From: Tetrahymena elliotti 4EA
Taxonomy: Eukaryota > Ciliophora > Oligohymenophorea > Hymenostomatida > Tetrahymenidae
Length of the DNA stretch: 64,000 nt
NCBI GenBank assembly: GCA_000231825.2
Contig: JH720341.1
Span: 606,758-670,757, forward strand
Reading direction: 5' to 3'
Below the pieces are notes generated by a model that was given only the letters and a program-made list of their open reading frames with translations, was not told where the DNA came from and made no database searches. The position numbers and the translations under genes are program-made. Shown here piece by piece: positions 25,991 to 38,124 of this stretch; the first letter of the stretch is position 1, and every line of letters starts with the position of its first letter.

Positions 25991-26298
25991 TTTTTTTAAA
26001 TTATTTTGAGATTATTTTCAAAAGTTTTAATTTAGATTTCTTTTAATTCTTTGAAAACATAATAAATTAGTGAAGCAGAAATCAAAATTTAAATTTTAAT
26101 CAAAATAGAAAAAGTTTGATATGATGAGTAAAATAATGTAAGTATAACAAGTTTTTAGCAATAAGACAAACTTTACAAGAAAAAAACCTGAAAAAATTAC
26201 ACAATTTATAAATTTATTTAAACTTAAGAAATAATTTGATATTTAATGTTTTAATATTTATGAAAACTTTATTAATTTTTTATTGACTATTAATTCTA

Positions 26299-28473
26299 TC
26301 ACTTAAGATGTAAAAGCATAGTACTAGGATCTTCCAAATAAGATCTCCATTTATTAGAAAATTTAGTAACAGTAGCACCATCGACTACTCTATGGTCGCA
26401 ACCAAAGCTAACATTCATCTATTATTATTTTAAAAAACAAGTTTAAAATTTTAAAAAGCTTTTCATTTAATTATTACAATCTTTCTTGGAGCAAGTTCTA
26501 AGTCTTCTTCCTTGGGATTTAATGATTTATTAATATATCTAGGGAGAGTCATAACTCTACCTAAACCTACAATAGTGGTTTGGGGAGCAAATATTAAAGG
26601 GCCAGTGTAAGTACCACCAATAGTACCTAAATTTTAAAATTAAAATAAATATTATTAATAATTTTTATGAATTTCATGATTAAAATGAAATTAAAAGTTT
26701 TATTAAGCAAAATTAAAAGTGTGATTTAATTAATCTTGCTAAATATTTTTTAATTTTTATTTCTTTTAGATTGTAATTTTTAAATGATTGAAACATTTTT
26801 ATCTAATTTTATCATCAAATTCTAAAAAATATTAATTTATTGAATTTTAATTCACAATTTATTACCGATATTTGAAATACAAATAGAACCATCAAAAAGA
26901 TCCTTAGGACCAAGAGTACCAGCTTCTCCTTCTTTAACAAGTCTCTTTATTTCTTTTTAAATATCAAGGATTGAGAGATTTTGTACATTCTTAATATTAG
27001 GAACAACTAATCCCTTGGGTGAATCAACTGCAAGAGAAATATTGTGATTTTCAACTAAAGTGTATTCAAAGGGCTTGTTAACATCATAAAGAGAATTCAA
27101 AATAGGGAAATCCTTTAAAGCAAGGGAGAAAGCCTTAATGAAGAAAGTCATAAAAGTAATACTTAAGTTTTAAGATTTCTTAATTTGCTCACGTAATTAA
27201 GTTAAATTAGTCAAATCATATTCATCCTTTAAATATAAATGAGGAATAGTATTTGCTTCGGTCATACTCTTTTACATACCCTTCTAAAAGTCAGTCATCT
27301 TAACTGAAGTTTTAACAGTTTCCTTTAATCTATTTTTAATTTATAATATTATTTAAAATGCTAAAAAATAACAGAACTAATAATTTTCGTTGATAATTAA
27401 AATCACTATTTTCAGGCTTATTCTTAAGTTTTTTCTTTTTTTAAATAAAATAAAATGTATTTACATTCCAGATGATGCGGTAGAAGCAGCTTTTGGTTTA
27501 GCAGGTTCACTTGTTTAGGTGACGGGCTTAGCTTTTCCACTAACAATATCTAAAATGTCATTCTTCATTACACGTCCATCTTTACCACTACCTCTAACAT
27601 TCTTAAGATTGATATTATGTTAACGAGCTATTGAACGAACTGCAGGAGTAGATAAAACATAATCATTTTCATAAGTATTATCTACTACAGCCTAGGTTTT
27701 TTTAGACTCAGTAGAAGTAGTAGCACTTGGCTTTGTTGTTGAGCTTTGTTTGCTTTCTTATTTTGCATCATGGCTATGAGAAGTAGTAGTTGTTTCTCCT
27801 GCATGACTATCATCTACTTCGATTTCAACAAAAACTTCACCTACCTTTTTCATATTTTGATTACTTTTAATACATTAATTTCAATCTTAAAATGTTATTT
27901 ACAAGGCAAGTATCTTCTTCTTTGTGGAAAACTTTATGGATTTTACCAGAATAAGAGCTAGGAATTTGAGTGAATAACTTATCAGTGGCAACATCAGCTA
28001 TGGTTTAGAACTATTTTAATTTATTTAATTGAAATTCTTAAACATTTTTGCTATTTTTATTGTTTGCTTTAAACAGAATATGTTTCTGTATTGATAAATA
28101 AATATGATTCTTACTTCTTCTACGATGTCTCCTTCTTTCACGTATAACTTTTTGACAGTGGCTTCCTTGATTTCTGAAAAATAAACATAAAAAGATAAGT
28201 AAATATGTATTTAAATTTGATTATTCTCTAAAATGAGTTTAAAATAGATTTGTTTTCAAAATGATTTTTGATTAATTTTTGCTGAATCTATGCTGATGAA
28301 AAAGCTATGATATCTCTTTAAACTTAATTTTGCATGTTAACAAATTAATTTTTTGCATTACTTTCACCCAAATCAGGTAACTTGAAAGGCTTAATGGTAC
28401 CGAAGTAGGCATTATATAAATAATTGAAACTTTATCTCTACTATTATTGAACGAGCTTTCTAAAGGCAAACAT
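26299..28473 (-). CDS. DBT: Branched-chain 2-oxoacid dehydrogenase E2 (dihydrolipoyl acyltransferase)
   Basis: The multi-exon gene starts [19 protein letters not shown], a probable mitochondrial presequence. The lipoyl domain carries [21 protein letters not shown] and the lipoyl-lysine site [14 protein letters not shown] Ser/Thr/Lys linker follows. The peripheral-subunit-binding domain reads [20 protein letters not shown] then [14 protein letters not shown]. The catalytic domain contains [55 protein letters not shown] and the active-site [10 protein letters not shown] (HxxxDG). Text matches branched-chain E2 better than pyruvate E2, notably the NIGxIGGT and VPNIKNVQ blocks. The first exon is 28473-28362. 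The enzyme transfers acyl groups from lipoate to CoA in Leu/Ile/Val breakdown in the mitochondrial matrix. Confidence 0.9.
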
Positions 28474-29262
28474 ATCTTTTTATTTAATTTTTTGGATATT
28501 ATTTTTTTCTTTGTTTTTTCGATTGTTTTCTGAACAATATTTAATTTGATAATAAATTTTTTATAAAAATTTTTTATTATCTTTTCAAAGCAAATTCTGT
28601 ATTTAACTTATGCATATCTGTTGCTTGACTGGCAAACAAACAAACAAAAAAGCAAGCAAGAAAATATGCAACATAGAAGTTCACATTCAAAAAGATATTT
28701 AATACGTATAATTAATTTTATATTGAATTAAATTTTTTGAAATAAATATATACTGAGATATTCAATTTTTTTTGATATTATTTAACATTTAGTCCTCTAT
28801 CATTAGACGATTACTTAATATGATATTTCTATTAAAAATACAAATCAAAAAATTCTTACACTTCTAATTTTACTTTTGCTGCATTTGCTTTTAGTACCCC
28901 ACCAAATTAGAAAAAGCTAATTTTAGTGTATTTGAACAACTTTTCTACGAAATATTCTTAATTTGTATCTTTCCAATTGATTTAATTCGTCATTTTTCTC
29001 CAAATTCAAATGATTTTCTTTAAACATGTTTATATATGAAACTTAACTTTAGTTTTTTGATTTCTTTTTTGCAAAAAAAAATAATTTCTCAAAATGTACA
29101 AATGATGTAAGTTTAATAATAATCAAATATTTAAAATACATAAAATTTTGCTCAAAAAAGAACATTTAGATGAAATTCAATTATTCTTATTTTTATTTTT
29201 TATTAATAGTTTATTTCTAGTTGAGTTATTATTTATTCTTGATAAATCTATACACTTTATTT
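28474..29262. other. Intergenic spacer
   Basis: AT-rich DNA between the E2 start and the stop of the next minus-strand gene. It contains a short cluster of caaacaaac/aagcaagcaag repeats around 28636-28660. No gene was recognised. Confidence 0.5.
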
Positions 29263-31271
29263 TCACATTTTTTCTACTTCTACAATATCATCTTCTATTA
29301 TTAAACTATTTTATTATTTTTAATTCTAAGAAAACACAAATATTTTGCCACATTTTTAAACTTTGTCTCCTATTTTTAGTTATGAATGAACTCTATTTAA
29401 GCTTAAACTTGCTTTACTAGAATTTTAGGTTGTTTCTAGAGATGATTCTCTACTTTTAAATTGAGATTTTTACATACTTTTAAAAGGATTTTATTTTTAT
29501 ATAGCAAAATTACACTATTACAATGACATAAAATGAGAATCATTAAAAAATTTTTGGTTTTTTGGTTGGAGAAAATCATCATCTCTATTTCCTAAATTGC
29601 TTGTATTTTAGGGTTATTTTTTTTAAACAAATTAGTCAGTCTAAAAAAAGTTAAGATGATTATTACTAAAATTTAAATTGTCTTTCTGATTTTAAAGTTG
29701 AAAATCTAATATCTTATTATGTGTTAAGTATTTAGATTTGCTAACTTATTCTATTTAATTTTTTTAGTTTCTTTCATGCAATTTTTCATGGGATTGTCTA
29801 AAATCTTTACTTACTTCATTGAAATGGCGTGTAATACTTGGGTGAATTTACTTTGCTTCAGTTTCTTAGGATTAGGATTAACATACTCTCTATCTTTGAT
29901 TTATACTAGTCAACTACTATTCTTTAAAGTTATTGTATTTTTTATTGGAGGTATATATTTCTTAACTTTCATCTTATTTATTAGTATGATTATTTCTTAG
30001 ATGACAAGAAAAAGGTTCTCCACAAAATTTTGGAATAACTAATTTATTCTAATATAATGTCTAATTTATTTACTAATAATTTTGATTTTATTAGATTACA
30101 GACCTTTATTTACTCAGAGTAGCAGCTTCATTTGCTTAAATGTAGCTTTATTCATATTAAATTTAAAATTAATTCAAGTTTTATAAAAAAAATATTTATT
30201 ACTGCTATTTCTCATCTTGTTAGTGCCTTTGTTTGAGATTCTCTTTTTCCTGCATTTATAATTTGATTTCATCTTTCTTTATGATTTCTTTATCAAATGA
30301 AACTTTAGCTACAGTCCTTTTTGTTTATGCATTATTTTAAAGGTTTTAATATTAATTATACTGTAGGATGGTATTAAAATTATTGTTTTCAAGCCTTTGG
30401 ATTATTTATTCTTTTGCACTTAGCTTTTTTTATGTTGCAAAATTTGTTTTAGCTATTTAAGAATCTATTTAGGAATATATTCTATTTGGAGACTAATTTT
30501 ATGGAGAAACTTCGTTTGAAGAGTTACTTGATGTTTCTGCTAAAAATTTTTAAAATTGCTCATTAAAACTAATGCATTTGTGTTTTTCTCTATTTTCAAT
30601 GATAATTTATTTATCAATAGTTTAATTCTTTAAAAAATGCTCCTATCTTTTAATTGCTTCTTACTGTTTCTTTTCATGTTCTTCAAATGCTTATTTCCTA
30701 GTTACTTAAGGTATAATTGACAAAATTTTCTTTAACTTTTTTTTTTAGTGCAAATATTTAACAAACTCAAACAAATAATTTTGATTTTTCTGACTAAAAA
30801 GGTAAGAAATACATTCTTTAAAATTATCAATGTTTTTTTAACCATAGCATTAATAAATTTTAAGAGCTAAGATTTAACTAAAATTTAACAATTAATCTTA
30901 TTTCATCTATAGGTTATTTTAATTGAGAAAATCATCCATTTCAGTAACTGAAACTGTAGTTTTATTATTTTCTTTTCTTTTTTTTAAAAATTCCTAGTGG
31001 GCCCACCTTATAATTTCTAAAACTTCTCCATAGAGTTCTTTATTTGAATTTACTTAAATTTTTCTTAAACCTAACCCATCTTCTGTCAAAGCTACTTCAT
31101 AGTCTTCAAGTTAATCTAATGACATAAATAAAATAAATACCTTTTAATTATAAAGAGAAAACATATACCAGAAGGAACATCATCACCAACAAAAAGTAAA
31201 CCAAATTTAAGCTTTCTTCCAGATTTAGTGATCTAGGTATTCTCTGAATATCCTTAATCCTAAGTTTACAT
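29263..31271 (-). CDS. Gln/Asn/Lys-rich protein of unknown function
   Basis: Two exons (31271-31169 and 31115-29263) give 651 residues ending in TGA, the second exon reading 1.85 kb without TGA. The N-terminus (about residues 18-90) looks globular: KSGRKLKFGLLFVGDDVPSD, DYEVALTEDGLGLRKIQ, VLEIIRWAHQEFLKKRK. The rest is low-complexity, rich in Gln, Asn, Lys and Ser, with no membrane span. I do not recognise the family. The opposite strand also stays open and would encode strongly hydrophobic text. That is the expected antisense shadow of Lys/Gln/Glu-rich coding, and the minus strand has the better start, splice sites and charged composition. Confidence 0.7.
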
Positions 31272-31723
31272 TTTTATTTAACAAGGAATAATAGTCTTAA
31301 AATTTTTTTATTATTAATACATTATTGAGTGTCTGTCTGAATTTGTAGATAGATTTAAATTTAAAATTATCTATGAAACACACTTTTCTTTAAAATAAAT
31401 CTAATTTAATTTCTTCAAAAAAAATTTTTAAATTTAGAAGGAAGTTCTTCTGTTGTGTTTACCCACTTAAAAACTTAATTTGAAAAATAAATCTCAAAAT
31501 TAAAAAATCAAAAATAAAATAATTTTTTAATTTTGAGTTATTTTATAAAAAAGTGTCTCATAAACATTAAAATAAAAGATTTGCGAGATATTAATAAAAT
31601 TTAAGAGCATTAAATAAATTCAATAATATTACACTGTTTATATTAATTAATTTCAAAATATTAATTTATTAATAACTCTTTAACTAAAGTAAGTAATTAG
31701 GATATTTTAACCCAATAATAAGT
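31272..31723. other. Divergent promoter region
   Basis: A 450-bp AT-rich gap between divergently transcribed genes. It presumably carries both promoters. No specific motif was recognised. Confidence 0.5.
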
Positions 31724-33793
31724 ATGATTTCTTCTATGATAGATTAGGAGTTGATGAATAATTTGCAAGAAATGGATATTCTCCTTTCAGATTTAAATGA
31801 TATCCATAATATTAGAATGAAAGAATAGGAAGAGTAGCTAAACATCTTCATTTAAGAAGGTTTTATAAGGCCATTAAGCGAAAGAGAGGGCTTATTCTTA
31901 ATTACCTAAAACTAGCTCAACCATTTTTATGAAAATCTAAAGAGTTTCAATAGCAGATTAGATAAAACTGAAGAACAAATAAAAATTTTAAAAGAAAATG
32001 GAATGAAATTCAGCCTAGACATTAAAAAGTATGAATATAAGATAAGTAATCTTGAAAAAGAGAAGTAGATTTTAGAAAAAGCATTACAAAATTATCAGAT
32101 TAATAAATCCTCAAAAATAGAAGAAGAGGAATAACTTGATGGTTTACTTGAAAAATAAATAGAATAGTTGAAAAACAACTTTCAAAATGCTAAAATTTAA
32201 GAATTGTAGAATTAGGTTTTAATTTTATAAAGATAGTTAGAGGAGAGAAATACATTTTTTAGTGAATTTGAAAATGCTGTTTCATATCAAACATAATAAG
32301 ATTAATAAATGTCTTTAGAAGGTTAGTTAAACGAATCTTCAAGTATTAATTAGGAAACTAATGAGAGCATAATTTAAACATTACAATAAAAGGTTTAGCT
32401 TCTTTATTCCTAGATTAACTTCTATAAAAAGTTAGCAGATGAAAATTATATCAAAATAAAGCAATAAGTTGAGAATAAAATGAATGATTTCTAAAGAGAG
32501 TTAAAAAAATAATAATTTGTCTATGAAGAAAATGATGATGAAAATGAGTCAAACGCTATTGTTGATATTTAATTTTCAAATTCTAGGACACTTCAAATTG
32601 TTCAGTTGTAGAAGTAAGTATATTTGCTAGAAGAAGAAAGAGATAGAGTTAAAAAAGAATTTGAAACTTATAAGAAATAAACTGAATCTGACATAAAAGA
32701 AATGCAATCACATAAAATAGAAGTTTAAGAGTATAAATAGAAATTAGAAGAAGCATTAAAAATATTAAAGGCAAGAACTAATGATAATTTAGCTAAATAA
32801 TAAATACACTTTGAAGATTTCAAGCAACATTAATTAAAGTTAGAATTGCTAAATTAACAAAATGAAAATCTTAATATTAAGCTATAAGAAGAGTAAAGTA
32901 GAGTTTAAAAGATCAAATCTAGCTATGACAAAAGTAGAAAATAATTAGAGTAAGAATTGAATTTAAAAAATGAAATCATTCGTAGATTTGATCCGAATTC
33001 AGATATTTATAAGGATTTGTAAGAATAAATTAGCTAACAAGCAACCAAATTAGAGCAATTAAAATTGGATTATTAAAGATCATAGAAAGAAAAGCATTAA
33101 ATAGAATCTCAAATGTAAGAATAAATTGATAAGCTTTCTGAAGAAAACAAAATTTTACTATCTTTATGTGAATCATCTTAATCTTAAGATTCAATACAAA
33201 ATATAGTCTAAAATAAGAATGAGTTTATAACAGCTGAAAACAAAGAATAAATCTAATAAAATATAGTTAGCAATGTATTCAAATAGCTTTATGATTTTTA
33301 GAAAAAGAAATTCTAAGGTTTAAATTTAGAATTACAAATAATCAAAGCAGAAAACTAGTAAAATAAGTAAGAAAAGATTAAACTTTTAGAAGAGAATAAT
33401 AAAATTAACCAAAAATTAAGACAACTCTAGCTTATTTAAAAGCAAAATAAAAAGAATGTCAGTGGAAGTGGTATTGGAGCAATAAATAAAAAAGGCCCTA
33501 AATCTACCTTAAAAGACTATGAGCCTTTGAGTGAGAACATACAAAATGTATTAAATATGAATAAAGAATATAAGTAGTAGATAAATGAGCTATAATTATA
33601 AATTGTAAGCCTGAGATCTTAAATAGAATCTTTAAAGGTATCATAAGATTTAGAAAAGAGTCAATAAAGCTCATTTTCTTCAGAAGAAGATCAATAAATA
33701 AGAGAAGACTAATTAGAAATAAATGATGACATCTTAATGCTTCAAGCACTTCATTAAACAAATTAACTTAAAGATCTATTTGAATAAAACTGA
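31724..33793 (+). CDS. Long coiled-coil protein
   Basis: An intron-free frame of 689 residues. After a short N-terminal segment (MISSMIDQELMNNLQEM..) nearly the whole chain is heptad-type Glu/Lys/Gln/Leu-rich sequence, broken near residue 585 by a Gly/Ser patch (NVSGSGIGAINKKGPKS). No membrane span, zinc site or motor is visible. The end is acidic and Gln-rich (LEINDDILMLQALHQTNQL). Coiled-coil proteins of this shape act as cytoskeletal, basal-body or Golgi tethers, but no family signature was recognised, so this is only a structural call. More than one hundred TAA/TAG codons are read as Gln. Confidence 0.85.
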
Positions 33794-34325
33794 AAAAAGA
33801 GCCCAAAGATATACTATTTGTTTCCTAAGATTAACTTTTAAATAAAAATACAAAAACATTTAATTAAATTAATATAAATAAACATACATTTTTTTTGTAA
33901 TTCCTTTCTACATAGTTTATTTAATTTTTATAAAAAAACTTCAAATCTATACTCACCTTAAAATATTTTTACAAAATCTTCTTAATAAATAGCTCATTAT
34001 AACAAAAACAAATTATAAAAAAATAAAGAATTTTTTTTTTGAATTCTTAACTATTATTTTTTTGTGTTTTTAACTTTGTTTCTAACCTATTATCCCAAAA
34101 TAAAATAAATATTTAAATTTAATTTGTTTTTGATGAATCAATCTATTTTTTGAACTATATTTTTATTTTTCAAGGAAAAACAATAAATAAAAAATATAAT
34201 TTATCTTAAATGAATATTTTAATATTTAAGGCAACAATTTTTTACAAAAAATTAAGATAATTGTATAAAATTACTAATTCAAGAGATAGTTAATTGATAA
34301 ATTTTAAAATAAATATTGTGGAGAA
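33794..34325. other. Convergent 3' spacer
   Basis: AT-rich gap between convergent genes, with both 3' UTRs. No additional gene was seen. Confidence 0.5.
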
Positions 34326-37300
34326 TCAAACTTCTTTCTTTTTTATAATGGCATTTAATGATTTTAGTTTTTAGAAAGTTTAGGCATTTGAATTTATCAT
34401 TTTATTTTACAACACTTGTGAAATTTTATCTTCTTTCTCCATTTGATATACTTTAGAAACCTAAGAAAAATCACATAATTATAGCTATTATTAGTTACTA
34501 TTACTTTTTTGATGTCTTTTTATAGGAGAATATACTTATCTTGGTTTTTCAGATGGTTATATTGTGAAATATTATTGTTTTTAAAGTATCTATGCTTGCA
34601 ATTTTTAAGGAGAGCAAGTTGGGGTGATATGGTTTGATTTGCTAACTGAAAGGTCAGGTTATACAGATTATTAAGCTGTCTTTCTTTTTTGAAGAATACT
34701 ATAAAGGACAGGATTTTAAAATTAATTTCTTTATTCATTTTTAGATTAGTGTTCTTGAATTATTTTACTTTATTCTAATTGTTCTTTGGGTAATTCTTTT
34801 TCAATTTGATTGTCTTACTTTTTTGGCATTTAATGAAGATTTATTAAACTCTTTCTAGGCTAAGCATGGTCTTTAAAAGTGTTTGTTGAGTTGTTCAAAG
34901 TATTTAATATTGGAGACATATAAGCTGGACTTCTACTTCTTCGTTAATTAATATCACCTAAACTACTTCTTGATTTTATATAATTAGATTTTTAAATAGG
35001 AGAAACTACTGGAGATAAAGAGCCATCTTTCTATTCCATACTTATTTTGCTAATCCTTAAAGAATTCTAATTTACATCATCATTCACTGCTTCTGAAAAG
35101 CACTATGGTTCAGTTTATGCAGGTACTAAATATCTATGAACCTAATTGTTTTTTTGCTTAGGCTGCTAAATATGAAATGAAAAAGGAATTTTTTTTTATG
35201 GAGAAGAATCTTTTGAGTTAACTGGTTGGTTTTTTTCCAATTTTCCTTATTCCAGTAAGCTTGACTATTCATTATTTATTTGAGCAAAGGATTTTTGTTG
35301 GATAAAATTTTAATAACTAGGCTAACTATTTTAGTTGCTTATTGATCTTTTTTATGGTGAAGATAAATCTTATGTAGAATTAAATCTTTTAATATATCCG
35401 CTGTTTTCCAAAGTGCGATTGATTTCATTTTTTTAGTTCCTTTATTTAAAAAAATAGAACAATTAATATTTTGAAATATTAATTGCCTTGCTTGAAAAAG
35501 TAATCAGAAAAAACTTAGGGTAAAACAAAATTATAGTTTGTGGTTTATTGGAGCAATACAAAAATAATTACATTTGACACTACCACTAAAAACAATAATA
35601 TAAAAAAAAATTTAAATTTTAAGAAAAAATTCAAACAAATTTTTTACATATTTAAAATTTTTTTCTGTATACTTCTAATAAGAGGGCGAGATTCACTGCT
35701 AGGATCTTATCTTATGAATTAATTACTCTGATCGTTATTCATTTTTTTGGAGTAAGTAGCTAGTTTAACAATTTAATTTTACATTTAATGCCAGAATTTA
35801 ACTGAATAGTTCTCTCTAATCTCTTTAGATATATTTTTATAAGCTTGTTCAGAAAATTTCTCAAATGATTAATCTCTATGCTCAGCTCTTAAATTTGATT
35901 AAGCAATCTTTATTGATTCATCTGGAAGTGTCATTTTAGAATTTTTTTTGAAATCTCCTATTTTCCTCTCCAATTTTTTTCTAGCTTAGATATAATCAAT
36001 TCGGAAACTTATTGGAATACATTTAAGTTATTAACTAGAAATATTAGTCTAAGAGGATGATTTTTGTATCTTCTTAGGAGAATTTAAATCAATAGAACTT
36101 TATTTTGAAATAAATCTGTTTGCATTATCATATGAATTATCATCATGACTCATATTATTTGGGTTAAACTCTTCTTCATTTGAATTTTCTTTACTTTTTT
36201 TTATCATCTCAATCAAAATATTTTCCTAAGAATTATTTCTGCTTTACAAGATTTAGAAGTTATTTTTCAATTTTTAGTTAGATCTGTTAGAAGGTAACAT
36301 AGTGTTTTCTGTCTGTGAATTATTTAAACTATTAAAAGTACTGTTTTCAAGAGGAGTCCCTTATCCAGATTTTTATTTTTAACAGCCAATTTAATTTAAT
36401 GTGCCCTATTACTTAAGCATTTCATTTTATTAAACTTTCTCATAATATTAATACCTCCTATGAGTAACTTTTTTCCTTTTTAGAACTTAATCCTTAGTAA
36501 GTTGTTATTACTCTGAAATTTAGATAAATTTCTAAATATCTATACGAAGCATATAACCGTTTTCACTTTTACAACGAACACCATAAAATCTCTCTTAATT
36601 TAAATCGTCTTCATCTCCAACAACATCCCCTTCACTTAAATCTAAGCATTTCTTTTTAATTAAAAAGTTAAGATTTGAATAAATTTAAATCAAATAAATT
36701 TTTAAAATTTATATTTAAAACTTTCTTACAAATAAATTGTAAACAAAGATAATTTACTTTCAATGGATTAATTTACTGTCTCTAATATAAATTTGAAGAT
36801 AATTCTGGTTAAGATTGGTTTCTAATAAAAATTCTTTTGTAAATCTAATTTTAAAATTCAATAAAAATAATAAATAAGCAAAGAATAATCATCTTTTTAA
36901 AAAATTTTACAGAAAACTTTCCTGAAAGTATGAAATAAACTGAAGTAGATTACTACCCTTCTTAGTATACCCATTAATTTTGTTTAAAAAAAATTCTATT
37001 TGAATTTTAGATTATTTATTAAATTTAATCACTATTCCACTAAGAGAAATATCTACACTGTGACAATAATTATGTAGTCTTATTTGTTAAAGCAACTTAT
37101 GATAGCAATAACTAGTATTCGTTTAATTATTATATCTCTACTATTCCAAATATGCATACATCAAGGCATTTAAAACTTTTTTCCTTTATAATCATTCTGA
37201 CTAAACTATTACCACCGAATATAGAACCTGGCTAAAATTTAATTTGTCTGTTCACGCCAATAACCTCTCCATAAATTAGAATCAAAAAATCATCTTCATC

Positions 37301-37990
37301 TTTAAATAAAATAATAATTATTAGCCAGTTTAAACATTAATTTAAAATAATTTCAATTTTTTTATTTTCCTGTACCTTAGATGTTAAATGTAGTATTTTC
37401 TGGCAAACTTTGCAATTTTAAGTTAGAGCTAAAGAACTAAAGCAGTTTTTGATCATATTGTATGCACTCCCTCTCAAAACATTATTGCACATAGTCCTAT
37501 AATACTTTTGAATCTTAGTTAGATATCTAGCTATCTGTTTACCTTCGCAAAATATCTACAATATTCTAGAAAATTAATTAAAAAATTTTAAATAGTTTCT
37601 TCAGTTTTGGTCATTAAAATATGTTACGCTCATTACTTTTATTGACTATTTTTGTTTCCTTTTGTTATCAAAATTTTTACTACTATTAGGATTCAATTAT
37701 TTGTTAATTATTACTACTACTTCAGTAATTTCTGGTTTTGGCTTAAATGAATTCCTAAAAATTTTAATTAATTATCTACATATAAGTCATTATTACAAAA
37801 TGAATTAATTGGTATATAATCTAAAGTGATCGTAATTGATTATAGTGGTGAATTACTACTAATTCTATGATGCTTGTTTTATCAAATAGATTTAGATTTT
37901 AGTTAACAAAAATCTTTTATTAACTTTTTATTAAACTTATTTTTAACTGGCGAGTTTTTATGCTAAAAAAATGTTTACAAATTAAAAAAA
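34326..37990 (-). CDS. Cyclic nucleotide-binding domain protein with Ser/Pro-rich tail
   Basis: Multi-exon gene; the 3' stop is certain and the 5' end approximate. After an N-terminal region (ITEVVVIINKQL.., MSNIVDILRRQTDSQ) comes a cyclic-nucleotide-binding fold. DEDDFLILIYGEVIGVNRQI and KFQPGSIFGGNSLVRM show the beta-roll and phosphate-cassette region of one domain. QWVYQEGQQSTSVYFILSGK, followed across an intron by IYKR, begins a second. LDLSEGDVVGDEDDL and ERFYGVRCKSENGYMLRID complete it. The C-terminal half is Lys/Ser/Pro/Gln-rich and disordered, with SP repeats (SRSPAYMSP, LSSPQK) suited to kinase sites. Clear introns lie at about 37320, 36840 and 36700. Splicing around 35450-35680 is unresolved. 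Known relatives are regulatory targets of cAMP or cGMP. Ligand and partner are not evident, and no kinase or channel domain is visible. Confidence 0.72.
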
Positions 37991-38124
37991 ATTGAAAATT
38001 GAAATATTCGAAATATAAAGATTTACATAGGATATATTAAACTTTATAGATATATGGACATAATACACTTGTAAATTTATATAAAAACTTTTTTATTTAT
38101 TAAAGTCAAATTAAAAAAAATTAT

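Noticed and set aside
29148..30951. Plus-strand multipass membrane protein with several plausible introns
   Set aside because: Hydrophobic text is the reverse complement of Lys/Gln/Glu-rich coding. The minus strand gives a better two-exon gene with start and stop.
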